Shown: in pieces, positions 6,933-17,147 of the stretch | Layout of the letters: every line of letters starts with the position of its first letter | Position numbering within the stretch: the stretch's first letter is position 1 | IMG/VR virus record: IMGVR_UViG_3300025767_000017 | Location: 1 to 59,501 of that record | Source of the DNA: a virus | Strand: one strand, 5' to 3' | Length of the DNA stretch: 59,501 bases | The notes under the pieces: model-generated | What the model was told of the DNA's origin: nothing | What the model saw: the letters and a program-made list of their open reading frames with translations, nothing else | The model's database searches: none | Translations under genes and position numbers: made by a program

Positions 6933-9900
6933 TTAACCGACGCTAAAACTTGTAACTGCGCACGGACTACACACTGCTGCACTATAAGAACCAGCAGGCA
7001 ACGGCGCACTTAAACTTGCATTACCACTAGCATCCATTGTAATGGTGCCGTTCATACTCGCTGTGCCTCCAAGTGCCCAACCGTAAGTAGCATTTGGTGC
7101 TCCGCTAAAGAACACAGTAACGTTTGATGTAAATCCATCAAATGGCCCAACGCTTGCACTTATCGACGGTCCAACAGGTGGTGGAGGGGGCGGCGGTGGA
7201 GGGGGCGGCGGTGGAGGCGGTGGCGGTGGAGGGGGCGGCGGTGGAGGGGGCGGCGGTGGAGGGGGCGGCGGTGGAGGGGGCGGCACACCTGCCACTGTTA
7301 CACTATCACTGCGAGTTGTTGTTCCGCCCGGTCCGGTTGCCGAAACTGTAAGACTATGTGTACCTGCAGGCAAGGTATTACTAAATGTTCCCGTTGCAGT
7401 AGATCCTAGATCAACTGTTGTTCCAGCGAGGTTGCCAGTAGCAGTAATACTAGTATAGGTCCCGCTAACACTCCACCCAGCATAAAATGTTGTTGCTGTT
7501 GTTCCACTGCTAGGAGTAAAGTATACACTAACATCTGGTGCAGCCGGAGGCGGTGGTGCATTTGATACCGAAACAGTATCCGTAGATACCACTTTTCCAT
7601 TTACACTTAATCCTGCGCCGTATGTTCCCGCAGTTAATGCTTCGTAGGCAAGTGAACCATTTGGTTTAGTATTAGCAGTTACAAGATTTGTGCCGCTTCT
7701 TGATATAGATGCTGTTACAGTAGATGCATTTTGAGTTGTATAATTAGCAACTATTGTTTCACCTACAAAATAACCACTTGGGGAATCAAAAGTAATCGAT
7801 CCATCGCCTGCGGGTGGCGGCGCAGCCGATACTGTAACACTTGCACTTCTTGTGCCGCCTGCTGTTACAATTGTAGCAGTCCATGTGCCAACTATACCTA
7901 GTGTACTTGTTACACTTCCGGTAAGATCCGTAGATGTAGTTGTTTCTCCATTTGAAGCATTTATTGTTACAGTAGCCGATGGTGCTCCGTTAGCATTCCA
8001 AGATAGTGTGTATGCTGTATTATTTTCTGTTCCAGTAGACGGAGTAAAACTAATAGACGGTGCTGGAACCGGTGCAGCTGATACTGTAACACTTGCACTT
8101 CTTGTGCCGCCGGCAGTAGTTATTCTAGCTGTCCAAGTACCAACTAGGCCAAGCGATGACGTTATAGTTCCGCTAGTATCTGTACCTGTAGTTGTTTGAC
8201 CATCTGGAGAAGTTAATACTACAATTGCTGACGGTGCACCGTTGGCATCCCACGTCATTGTATATCGTGTGCTATTAATTGTTCCAGTAGATGGTGTAAA
8301 GCTAATAGTCGGTACTGGAACTGTTGATACTACTGTTGTATCTTTGGTGCCGACTCCAACGCCGCTGGTATCTCCTCTATATAACACATCTACAAGTGCA
8401 GTATATGTTCCTGCAACAGTGGCAGTTACACTAAGGGTGTGTACTGCTTGATATATCGAGCTTGTTACAATGGTACCATTAGGATCTACAATGCGACTAT
8501 AACTACTATATGTTCCGCCGGCACTATCTGGGTTAACAGATGCTTGGATGGTGTCACCTACAGTATATGTAGATGCTAGAAACTGAACTGTCGGGTTAGG
8601 TGGTGTAACTCCAGTACTAGTATCTCCAATAGTTGTACTTGCAGATGCTACAATAGTACCACTTGTACTTCCTGTTCTTACTCGAACAGTAAAGGATTCT
8701 TGTCCTTCAGTTAGTTGATCAGCAACAGTACCTACGCTAAATGATCCGGAATTGTTATTAATTGTAAAACTTCCGCTTCTAGAAGTAAAATCTGCACTAT
8801 TTGTAAGCAAGTCTGTAATAGTCCAATATAGCGTAGTGCCATTTGCAACATTAGCAGTAGTAACTGTATAAGTTCCGCTGCTTCCTTCAGCAATAACATT
8901 AGGAGATGGATTAATTATAGAATACGACGGTGCTAGATAATTAGCACTAGCTGTTCTAGTATGTCCGGTGCCTGTAAATGTTACTGTTATACTTCCGCTG
9001 TAATACGACTGGACTGGATTTAACGAAAAGTTAGCGTTGCCGCTTGCATCAAGTGATCCGCTGCCACTATTTGGAGATGTATTTGTAGCTGTCCATGTAA
9101 ATCCTGTACCTGGCTGACCGTCTGTTATAAAACAACTTACTGAACTGCTTCCTGGTATAGGCTGAACTAATGTTACTACTTCATCGTATACAACACCCTG
9201 TATAACTGGAATAGAGAATGAACTACCAATGTCAGGAGCCGGAACTGATATATTATAAGACCTAGTTCTCGCAGTACTATATGCTCCAGTTACACTATAG
9301 TTGCCACTACTATTAAATGATAGTCCTACATAACTCGGTATTCCATCTAATCCAACAATGTCAAAGAACCCGTTTGGACGGCCGCCTGTAATTGTAACAG
9401 TTACGTCCTGTCCTACAACTGGGTTGGATGGCGTAAATGTTGCTGTCGGGCTATATATAGTGTTTACTACTACTGAATACGTTACAGTTCCTCCGCAGAA
9501 TCCTTCTGTAATAGAATATGTATATGTTCCTGGAGTACTTGGTGCTGTTGTATTTACTGTTGCGGCGCCGGTAGCACTAAAAGATAATATAGCAGTGCCA
9601 GCGCCAACACGAGAAAAACTATATGACCCGTTTGGCAATCCGCCTGTTATTGTAAATGTAAACGGTTCTCCGGGATTAACGCTAGTAGGGCCAGATACAG
9701 ACAACACCGGACATATTTTTACGCTTGTTGGCAGATTAATTGGAGATCCGGAATCAAAGGTAAAGGCGTAAGTAAATGTTCCTGGACTGCTATGATTGCT
9801 CTGACCACTATAATTTCCTGCGCTGTCTAGTAAAAAAGTTCCGCCGGGAAGATTATAATCCGGAACCGACGACACTGTAAAGGTTGCAGAACCATTAGGT

Positions 9901-12900
9901 GTACCTGAAATGTTAAAGTTCCATAATTCGTTTACTGCTGCTTGTGAAGGTGTAATTGATACAGAATTAACTATCGGTCGATCTGTAAGTGTCCAAGTTG
10001 CATAATTAGGTACAGCAGTCGAGTCTGATAAGTAAAATCCTTCAGTTCCTTCAACATTAGTGTCTATTACTGATGTAATAGATGCCGAAGCAGTACGATA
10101 TACATTATCTTGTGCGGTGTTCAATCCAGTAAATGTAATTCCATTGCCGCCGGTTGAGTATTCAGGCCCAACTGGATCACCTAAATTTGGATTTCTAAAG
10201 AATCTAAAATCTTGTGTACTAGCAGTAGCATTCTTGTATCTCAAAGTGAATGTAATAGAATCACCTTCGGTATACGAAGTTCCATTAGGAAGACTTATGC
10301 TAAAAGCAGGTTCTACAGAAATTACTGTAACTGTGCCTGATGCAGTGTCAGTTTGCCCATCTGGGGTGCTTGCAATAATTGACCAAGTTGCCGTGCCTGC
10401 ATTAGTAAATGTAATATAGTCAGTGTTTGCATCAACGTTTAGCCAGTCTGGTCTCAACCCATTATCAAATGTTTGAGATACACTTGCTGGTATTGCTGTG
10501 CCCTCAATAGTATACTCTAGTTTTGTAGCATTGTCAGTTTGGTAATATAATGTTGCAGGTGTATTAGCAACAATTTGTTCTGAAGGTGGACTAAATCCTG
10601 CACTTGTAATTACTGGGGCCGTCCAGTTTCCTGTTGTACCAGTATAATACAATCTAGATAGAATTGTTCCTCCGCTATACGGCGCATTACCTTGATACAA
10701 ATACACCTGGCCTGTTTTCGCAGCATGTGGACCATTTTCAGCCTTAACTGATATTGTTATAGTTTCTGTTGATCCAGGTGTTAGTGCAAACGTATGATAT
10801 GCAGAATTGTTTCCAGCAATCGCTACCGGACTTCCATTTATTGTAACTTCCCAGTCTGTATACCAGCTTGCAACGTTGGCAGTAAATGTAACTGGATTAT
10901 TATTAGGAGAACTATTTATTGCAACTGTTGTACTCCATGTTTCTGTTTGTCCTGGAATCAAACTAAATGTATGCGTAGTATTAGCAAAACTTGCTGTTAT
11001 AGGAACAGGTAACGAAGTGTCAGCAATACTAACAGTTCTTACTTGCGAACTTGTTGTAGGGTTTGTTGATGGCCAACGAACTTGTGTACCAAATGTCTCT
11101 GTACCTTCTGTTGTTTGGTCTGCTCTTATTGAACGAGTAAATGAATATGTGCCGTCTCCTGCATTCGGACTGTTAGTAATTGTAACATTTGCACTTCCAG
11201 ACACAATACTGCCAACAAAGTCATTTGCATTTGCAGTGCCGGCAACATTTTGCCAATAAACTGGTCCCGATGCCGCAGTCCAATTTCGTACTGTTCCGGA
11301 GTAATTTATAGTAGCTGTAGTAGTTTCATTACCACTAACTGTACTCGCAGTAAGAGTATTATCAATTGTCGGCACTCCTGGCTCTGCAATACTATTTCCA
11401 GTCCAATATATTGTATAAGAGTCGCCTGTGCCGTCTGCTTGAAGAATTTTAAAATCGAATTGTCTATTTACACTTCTAAAGTCAAGAATTGTTCTCGGTA
11501 TTACGCTAATAGGAACACTTATCGACTGCCCAGCAGGAATAGTATAATTTTTGGACGCTAGCTGTGTTTCACTTGAAATACTATCTACTGCTACATCCCA
11601 TGCTAGAGGTCTAGATGTTTCTTGAACTGTAACTGTTCCAGACGTTTCAGATGTATTTGTAATTGTAATAGAAGTTGTTGCAGTAGTATTAACCACAACA
11701 TCTCCAATATCCCATGCTGTTGCTTGAGAAGTATATGATTCTGGACTTACACTAAAAGTAAATGGCGGTTGATACCCACATGTTGGACTATTTGCTTCAA
11801 TTAGCTGAGTATACGTCCCGCCTGAGCCGTCTGCATATGTGCCAACTAAGTCAAACGGCTCTTGACATACTTGACTTAATAATGTTCCAGCAGCAGGCGG
11901 TGTTAATGATGTATCGTTAATTGTTATACTGATATTCGCTGCGCCGTTGCTTAGTGCCAATCTAAGAGTTTCTGTACCTTCTGTTACTAAATCGGCTGCA
12001 AAAACAATGGTTACTGTATTAGATGTACCTACTATAAACTGCCCGTCTAGTGGAATGTTTATATCGTTAGCACTTACTCCAGTTATAGTGTAAGGAATAA
12101 CAGTACCATTAGAAACATTAGTAGTTGTTAAAGTTATTGATGCTGAACTTCCTTCGCTTACTGTTGCTTGAGATCTTGATAGGCTATAACTAGGTGTTGG
12201 AGGATTAGCTGCACTTAATTGAACAATTGTACTGCCTGCTGGTAATTGATTATCTGCAATTACAACAGTGTCATATATTGTTCCGTTTATAGTTACAGAT
12301 CCGTCTGGTACTAATAGTGTAGAACTACTTGTCCAGTCTCCAAAAACCACTTCGTCGATTCTATATCCGCCTGGAGCAGGATCTGTAAATAACACCTTAA
12401 ACTGAATAGTTCTATCACTCGTTTGCAATGCATATAATTCGTATGCGCTTTGTGAATATGTCGAACCTGCATCTTTTCTATAGCATAATTTATAGGTATT
12501 TGTTAGATTATTATTTCCGACACTAGTCGGTGATCCTACATTAGAATTACTAAATGTATCATCTGCTGTAAAACTAATAACACCCATTGCAGCCATAGAT
12601 GACTGCCAGTCTGCTGTTTTTTGCTGAGAGCCAGTATATGCTACACCTGCACTAAATCTTATTTCACCGCCGCTATTGAAAAAATGTCTTCTGGCTGCTG
12701 CACTAGGAAAAGTTACAGTAAAAATTTGATTAAGAAAGCTAGTCCATGTTCCGCTTACACTTTGACGATAAGTGCTAGTTATTTGAGTGCCACTACTGTT
12801 TAACAAATTTGTAGTAGTTGCTTGATCTGCTGTATCGATCTTGAAGCGATTTGCTTCAACTATGGTCATTAATGACTCAAGCCCACTAATGTATGCTTCT

Positions 12901-13208
12901 TCTATTTTATCAGTATCTTGCGCATTAGTATCAAAATCACCGATCACAAATTCATCTATAGAAACAGCACTGCTTCCAATCTGGTGTGCTCTGCATCGAA
13001 TAATGTCTACATATAACTCTTCATACTGCTGTGCTGTAATCTTGTCTGAGTTTGGTATTGTGTTTGAGCGTGTTCCAGCAACATCAATATCTGCATTAAG
13101 CAGTTGCCCGTATCCAAAAGTAGGTGTTGCAGATGTCGATGTACCAAGTACAGCAGCAAGTCTGTTTTGTAAGTTATTAAACCGGGTAGCTAATATAGTA
13201 GTGGACAT
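6933..13208 (-). CDS. Giant adhesin-like virion protein with Calx-beta/Ig-like repeats and polyproline tract
   Basis: 2091 aa. The first ~180 residues (RFNNLQNRLAAVLG, GYGQ, RRHFFNSGGEIRFSAG) match the N-terminus of the 1285-aa gene upstream and probably anchor both to the same tail site. Then come many Ser/Thr/Gly-rich beta-sandwich repeats. Calx-beta-like units carry the pattern SEGSSASITLTTTNV, then TEGTETL (about 340-435, others later). Ig/PKD-like units carry ITGGxPNG. Three ~84-aa modules near 1630-1880 include a near-identical pair. Residues 1976-2011 are 36 consecutive prolines, followed by an ~80-aa terminal domain. There is no signal peptide. Best read as a long fibre or decoration adhesin. 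A late promoter palindrome precedes it. Start: ATG with AGAGAG 6 nt upstream. Confidence 0.75.
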   Translation of the reverse strand: MSTTILATRFNNLQNRLAAVLGTSTSATPTFGYGQLLNADIDVAGTRSNTIPNSDKITAQQYEELYVDIIRCRAHQIGSSAVSIDEFVIGDFDTNAQDTDKIEEAYISGLESLMTIVEANRFKIDTADQATTTNLLNSSGTQITSTYRQSVSGTWTSFLNQIFTVTFPSAAARRHFFNSGGEIRFSAGVAYTGSQQKTADWQSSMAAMGVISFTADDTFSNSNVGSPTSVGNNNLTNTYKLCYRKDAGSTYSQSAYELYALQTSDRTIQFKVLFTDPAPGGYRIDEVVFGDWTSSSTLLVPDGSVTINGTIYDTVVIADNQLPAGSTIVQLSAANPPTPSYSLSRSQATVSEGSSASITLTTTNVSNGTVIPYTITGVSANDINIPLDGQFIVGTSNTVTIVFAADLVTEGTETLRLALSNGAANISITINDTSLTPPAAGTLLSQVCQEPFDLVGTYADGSGGTYTQLIEANSPTCGYQPPFTFSVSPESYTSQATAWDIGDVVVNTTATTSITITNTSETSGTVTVQETSRPLAWDVAVDSISSETQLASKNYTIPAGQSISVPISVIPRTILDFRSVNRQFDFKILQADGTGDSYTIYWTGNSIAEPGVPTIDNTLTASTVSGNETTTATINYSGTVRNWTAASGPVYWQNVAGTANANDFVGSIVSGSANVTITNSPNAGDGTYSFTRSIRADQTTEGTETFGTQVRWPSTNPTTSSQVRTVSIADTSLPVPITASFANTTHTFSLIPGQTETWSTTVAINSSPNNNPVTFTANVASWYTDWEVTINGSPVAIAGNNSAYHTFALTPGSTETITISVKAENGPHAAKTGQVYLYQGNAPYSGGTILSRLYYTGTTGNWTAPVITSAGFSPPSEQIVANTPATLYYQTDNATKLEYTIEGTAIPASVSQTFDNGLRPDWLNVDANTDYITFTNAGTATWSIIASTPDGQTDTASGTVTVISVEPAFSISLPNGTSYTEGDSITFTLRYKNATASTQDFRFFRNPNLGDPVGPEYSTGGNGITFTGLNTAQDNVYRTASASITSVIDTNVEGTEGFYLSDSTAVPNYATWTLTDRPIVNSVSITPSQAAVNELWNFNISGTPNGSATFTVSSVPDYNLPGGTFLLDSAGNYSGQSNHSSPGTFTYAFTFDSGSPINLPTSVKICPVLSVSGPTSVNPGEPFTFTITGGLPNGSYSFSRVGAGTAILSFSATGAATVNTTAPSTPGTYTYSITEGFCGGTVTYSVVVNTIYSPTATFTPSNPVVGQDVTVTITGGRPNGFFDIVGLDGIPSYVGLSFNSSGNYSVTGAYSTARTRSYNISVPAPDIGSSFSIPVIQGVVYDEVVTLVQPIPGSSSVSCFITDGQPGTGFTWTATNTSPNSGSGSLDASGNANFSLNPVQSYYSGSITVTFTGTGHTRTASANYLAPSYSIINPSPNVIAEGSSGTYTVTTANVANGTTLYWTITDLLTNSADFTSRSGSFTINNNSGSFSVGTVADQLTEGQESFTVRVRTGSTSGTIVASASTTIGDTSTGVTPPNPTVQFLASTYTVGDTIQASVNPDSAGGTYSSYSRIVDPNGTIVTSSIYQAVHTLSVTATVAGTYTALVDVLYRGDTSGVGVGTKDTTVVSTVPVPTISFTPSTGTINSTRYTMTWDANGAPSAIVVLTSPDGQTTTGTDTSGTITSSLGLVGTWTARITTAGGTRSASVTVSAAPVPAPSISFTPSTGTENNTAYTLSWNANGAPSATVTINASNGETTTSTDLTGSVTSTLGIVGTWTATIVTAGGTRSASVTVSAAPPPAGDGSITFDSPSGYFVGETIVANYTTQNASTVTASISRSGTNLVTANTKPNGSLAYEALTAGTYGAGLSVNGKVVSTDTVSVSNAPPPPAAPDVSVYFTPSSGTTATTFYAGWSVSGTYTSITATGNLAGTTVDLGSTATGTFSNTLPAGTHSLTVSATGPGGTTTRSDSVTVAGVPPPPPPPPPPPPPPPPPPPPPPPPPPPPPPPPPPPPVGPSISASVGPFDGFTSNVTVFFSGAPNATYGWALGGTASMNGTITMDASGNASLSAPLPAGSYSAAVCSPCAVTSFSVG
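7176..7283 (-). repeat. GC-rich tandem repeat encoding 36 prolines
   Basis: 108 bp in which every in-frame triplet is CCN on the coding strand. On the plus strand it is built from 15-bp units (GGAGGGGGCGGCGGT), with small variations. It is extremely GC-rich inside an AT-rich genome. It links the last Ig-like module to the terminal domain of the 2091-aa protein. Confidence 0.95.
7828..8328 (-). repeat. ~252-bp direct repeats (84-aa Ig-like module)
   Basis: A 32-nt stretch beginning GATACTGTAACACTTGCACT occurs at 7828-7859 and again, identical, at 8080-8111, exactly 252 bp apart. A degenerate third copy begins near 8326. The encoded modules share SISFTPSTGT, WxANGAPSA and GTWTA (R/T) I (T/V) TAGGTRSASVTVSAAP. 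This suggests recent internal duplication in the adhesin gene. Confidence 0.8.
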
Positions 13209-13234
13209 TCATTCTCTCTAAATTTATTTACTGT

Positions 13235-13254
13235 GTATTTATTAAAATAAATAC
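13235..13254 (-). promoter_or_regulatory. Late promoter-like palindrome before the 2091-aa gene
   Basis: AATAAATA reads leftward at 13236-13243 (complement), 28 bp before the ATG at 13208, matching the T4-type late box NATAAATA. It is half of a 9-bp inverted repeat, GTATTTATT-AA-AATAAATAC, so the same box also faces rightward at 13246-13253. Confidence 0.6.
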
Positions 13255-13278
13255 CCACTACTATTTTTCATGAATAGC

Positions 13279-16200
13279 TTATTGCCTATACAGTGTTAAT
13301 GTATATGTTGGATAAGTTCCAGGATACCCTGCTGCAAGAATTCCAAATCTATATGTATATGTACTTGTAAATACACTGCCTGTGCTACCAGCTACTCCTA
13401 CAATCTTAGATGCACCCGGAGCGAGCGTAAAGCTAGTTGGAACAATCCCTGTAGTTGTTCCGGTCAGTCGTGATATTTCCTGCACTGTTATATTAAGTGT
13501 TTCAGACGTTGGATTTGTAACTGTAAATGCCGCTCCCTTGACCGCGAGTCCAGTTAATGGAATTGCAACCGAGCCCGAACTAGGACTAATTGTTACCGGA
13601 GTATCTCTTAGCACAGGTGTTGGATCTTCTACTCTAATCGAAACAGTATCAGTTGCAGATGTAGGATCCGAGTATGTTATCGTGTAAGTATATGATCCAG
13701 GCGAGTTAATCCGCGCTGGTCCGGACCAGTTGCCGTTACTATCAAATGTTCCACTTACCTGATCTACTCCGTTATTTGCATTCCAAGTAGTGTTTGGTGC
13801 GCCACCTGTAATGCTAACTGTAAACTGTTCATTAACGTTTACAGTTGATGGTGTCGTCCATATTGGATTATAAGTTGTAACAGGCGGCGGTGGCGCAGGG
13901 GTTTTTGAAGTATCTTGTATTGCTGCAAATCGCCCTGATACTACCACCGGTCCTGCTACACTTCCAGTTCTCAATTCTGTTCCAAAATATTCTGTGCTTT
14001 CAGTCGTCTCATCAGCTATTGCTGTTCTAGTAAATGATCCCGAATTATTATTAATTGTAACAGTACCTGTAAATCCGTTAACATCATTTGCTTGTATTGG
14101 AGCGTTAGCAGATGATTGTATAGTAGTCCAGTACAACACTGTTCCATTTGGAACATTAGTAGTAGTTACCGTATACGTAAATACTGAATATGTTGTTTCA
14201 TCACCTACTGTTGGATAGTTAGGTTTGCCGCTGTCAACAGTCATACTATACGTTGGTATTGTAGCAGTTTCTGCTGTCCAGTTAAGTGCTACAATCTTAG
14301 TGCCAGCTGTTGTTTTAATAGTCAGTATTGAGGTACCTGAAGTACCAAATCTGTAAAATGTAACATCTATATATCTGCTTCTAGTAGAAGTAACTGTAAA
14401 CGGGGTTCCGCCACTTGGAGTCCCGCTTGCGCCTGTATAATCAATACTTGTAGCAGATCCGCTAGGCTGACTAACAATTATACTATTTACTGTTACATTT
14501 GCATTCGAAGTAAATATAATGCGTTGCGGGCTAGGTCTTACACCTGATAGTGAAGTAAATTGTAATGAACTAGAAGAAGTAGATATTGCAGGAACTATTG
14601 TCGGTGTCGGTGCTGGCACTGGTGCCCATGTTAATTTAATTGCACCATTTCCGCTAGCACCGGCAGCTGCACTACTGCTTCCGCCGCTTGCACCACTGCC
14701 GCCGCCTGCATTGCCGCCGCGGCCGCCTGTAATTATTGCAGTGTCACCTGATTCGCCTCCGCTGCCGCCGCTGCCTCCTGTGCCAACCTGGCCGTTAGCT
14801 GTTCCAAATGTTCCGTTAGAAATTGTGCCGAATCCAGTGCCGCCGCCTCCGCCGGCTCCATAACTTGGACTAACTGTGCCGCCACCGCCGCCGCCGCCAG
14901 CTGCGCCGCCTGTGCCTGCTGTACCGTTAGTAGCTGATATACCAGATATTGATCTGCCGCCCGCACCGCCGGTGCCGCCTGTTCCTTGTGGGCCACCGGC
15001 TCCGCCGCCTCCGCCACCGCCATAAGTCCAGTAACCTGCTCCGCCGCTGCCGCCAGCGCCGCCTGATGTTCCGACATAGCCGCCGCCGGCGCCGCCTGGT
15101 GTTAATTGAGTGTTGTTAGATATAAACAATCCACGTGCGCCGCCTCTTCCTGACACAGTGTTTAATGTTCTAAAATATGTGTCTGCACCGCTGCCAAATT
15201 GGCCGCCTGCGCCAACAAGTACATCATATTCTTGTCCCGGAATAACGGTAACAGTTGCTGATCCGAATCCGCCTCCGCCGCCTCCGGCGCCGCCGTTGCT
15301 ATATCCTGCGCCGCCGGCGCCAACTGCTTGAACTTGAACTTCATTTATGTGTGATGGTGCAATCCATTTATATATACCAGGGGTAAATGTCTCAACTGTA
15401 GTTCCGGTATTAGACAGGTAACTAACAGTCGGCGGAGTTAATGATGTATCAGATATAACTGTTGTTGCGCCGCTGCCTGAAGTTAGTACAACTGTACCGT
15501 TTATTGAACCAGTTCTAAGTTGTATGTCAAACACTTCCGAACCTTCAGTTAAACTATCTGCTCTTGCAGTTCTAGTAAATGTTCCAGTGCCGCCTGACAT
15601 TACAACTGTTCCACTAAGTGTGTTGTCTGTAAAATCGCCAGCAGTTATACCAGAGCCAGTTGTTGTCCAATATAAGTTTCCATCTGGTACATTAGATGTT
15701 GTTACTGTAAAGGTTACAGTGCCGCCTTCATTTATTGACGATGTCGAACGTGTAATTGCATATGTTGGTGACGGTGCAGGTGTTTCGCCTATAGAATTAT
15801 CAATAATAGTAACAACACCAGTCGAATCAACAAAATTTAATAATGAAGCATCTGTATACAATCTTAATCTAAAACTTTCATTTCCTTCAGTGAAGTTGTC
15901 AGCTAGTAGTGTTCTATTAATTGTTCTTTCAGCTTGTGTATAATCCGCAGTGATTGTAATGCTTCCTGAAAGTGTGTTATCGTCAAAATCGGCAGCAGTA
16001 ACATTACCACTAATAATTTCTGTATCCCAATATAATGTAATTGGATAGTCTACATTGACAGCATTTACAACATAGTCTACACTTGCATATTGTTGATTAT
16101 TAATATCTTCAATTTCGTATTGATTTCTTGCTAGATCAATGCCAATAGAATATTCTGGCAATTTATTAGGTTCAGCGGGCGAACTAAATCCTGATACTGA

Positions 16201-17136
16201 AGTAGTAATATAAAAACTAGGATTCTTAACTGATACATAATTGCCTTTAGCGATATATAATTGTACGTTGCTTTCAAGACGACCGTCGACGTTATTATCT
16301 ACACGATTATCAAATACTGTATCATTAAATTCAACTCTAAATTCAATTACTTTATCAGAAACTTCTCTAACTTTAATTTCATATGTATTGCCGTTATATA
16401 CGCCGCCTGATATAGTCGATCCAGTACGTGCTGTATAATAAATTCTTTGATATGCAGATGTAAGATCATAGTTACCTATAGGATACCCCGTTGATATACC
16501 GGCTACAAGAGATTCATTTGCTTCAAAAGACATAGTACCAACTTGAGCAAGCAACTGTGCCCAGTCAAGGCCTTTATGAGTTCTTGCTGCTGAATTAGCT
16601 GCTGCTATTCGTATCTTGCCGCCGCTGTTAAAAAAGTGACGTCTATGGTCTGCATCATCAAAAGTTACTGTAAATACTTGATAGATTAACCCATTCCACG
16701 TTGCTGTTCTTATATCAGTTAATGCTAATACTGTTTCTGCTTGCGAAGTATGTACCTTAAATTTTTCTTCTTCTACTGTAGACATTAGCGCTTCATAATC
16801 AGCTATACCTTTTTTAAAGCCAGTAGGATCATTACTAAGTGTGCCATCTTCAGGATCAACATATGCGCTTGTATCTTCAGCTACTGTGTTTGACCCAGCT
16901 AGTACTGTATCGATTGGAATACTAGCAAGTCCGCCTGCGCCAACTTGGTGTACTCTAGCATTTAAAATATCTGTATATATGTTATTAAGATCAGCAGCTT
17001 GTACGGTGCTATCTAATGAACTAACTTGACTACTTACAAGAGTCTGTCCGTATCCACTTTGTCCTGCGCCTTGTCCGTAAACTAATGATATTCTGTTTTG
17101 TAGATTGTTAATTCGTGCTGCTGTAATATTTGCCAT
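13279..17136 (-). CDS. Adhesin-like virion protein with polyglycine domain and Calx-beta repeats
   Basis: 1285 aa. The N-terminus (RINNLQNRISLVYGQG, GYGQTL, RRHFFNSGGKIRIAA near 165) is homologous to that of the 2091-aa protein. Calx-beta-like units (STSSINEGGTVTFTVTTSNV, TEGSEVF) occupy about 340-560. Residues ~600-830 are a glycine-rich block with many GGxGG/GGAGG runs opened by FTPGIYKWIAP and closed by GNGAIKLTW. This is the architecture of phage fibre-tip glycine-rich domains, which pack as polyglycine-II helices in receptor-binding adhesins such as the S16-type gp38. A further Calx-beta unit, an ITGGAPN Ig-like unit and a beta-sandwich end (SSGSVAIPLTGLAVKG) follow. AAGGAA precedes the ATG. 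A probable receptor-binding fibre component. Confidence 0.75.
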   Translation of the reverse strand: MANITAARINNLQNRISLVYGQGAGQSGYGQTLVSSQVSSLDSTVQAADLNNIYTDILNARVHQVGAGGLASIPIDTVLAGSNTVAEDTSAYVDPEDGTLSNDPTGFKKGIADYEALMSTVEEEKFKVHTSQAETVLALTDIRTATWNGLIYQVFTVTFDDADHRRHFFNSGGKIRIAAANSAARTHKGLDWAQLLAQVGTMSFEANESLVAGISTGYPIGNYDLTSAYQRIYYTARTGSTISGGVYNGNTYEIKVREVSDKVIEFRVEFNDTVFDNRVDNNVDGRLESNVQLYIAKGNYVSVKNPSFYITTSVSGFSSPAEPNKLPEYSIGIDLARNQYEIEDINNQQYASVDYVVNAVNVDYPITLYWDTEIISGNVTAADFDDNTLSGSITITADYTQAERTINRTLLADNFTEGNESFRLRLYTDASLLNFVDSTGVVTIIDNSIGETPAPSPTYAITRSTSSINEGGTVTFTVTTSNVPDGNLYWTTTGSGITAGDFTDNTLSGTVVMSGGTGTFTRTARADSLTEGSEVFDIQLRTGSINGTVVLTSGSGATTVISDTSLTPPTVSYLSNTGTTVETFTPGIYKWIAPSHINEVQVQAVGAGGAGYSNGGAGGGGGGFGSATVTVIPGQEYDVLVGAGGQFGSGADTYFRTLNTVSGRGGARGLFISNNTQLTPGGAGGGYVGTSGGAGGSGGAGYWTYGGGGGGGAGGPQGTGGTGGAGGRSISGISATNGTAGTGGAAGGGGGGGTVSPSYGAGGGGGTGFGTISNGTFGTANGQVGTGGSGGSGGESGDTAIITGGRGGNAGGGSGASGGSSSAAAGASGNGAIKLTWAPVPAPTPTIVPAISTSSSSLQFTSLSGVRPSPQRIIFTSNANVTVNSIIVSQPSGSATSIDYTGASGTPSGGTPFTVTSTRSRYIDVTFYRFGTSGTSILTIKTTAGTKIVALNWTAETATIPTYSMTVDSGKPNYPTVGDETTYSVFTYTVTTTNVPNGTVLYWTTIQSSANAPIQANDVNGFTGTVTINNNSGSFTRTAIADETTESTEYFGTELRTGSVAGPVVVSGRFAAIQDTSKTPAPPPPVTTYNPIWTTPSTVNVNEQFTVSITGGAPNTTWNANNGVDQVSGTFDSNGNWSGPARINSPGSYTYTITYSDPTSATDTVSIRVEDPTPVLRDTPVTISPSSGSVAIPLTGLAVKGAAFTVTNPTSETLNITVQEISRLTGTTTGIVPTSFTLAPGASKIVGVAGSTGSVFTSTYTYRFGILAAGYPGTYPTYTLTLYRQ

Positions 17137-17147
17137 GACGGTTCCTT

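Noticed and set aside
7142-7351. Rightward frame across the polyproline repeat
   Set aside because: An antisense reading of the CCN repeat; low complexity and no start signals.
14519-15331. Proline-rich rightward reading frames opposite the glycine block
   Set aside because: They are the antisense image of GGN codons in the 1285-aa gene and have no ribosome binding site or promoter.
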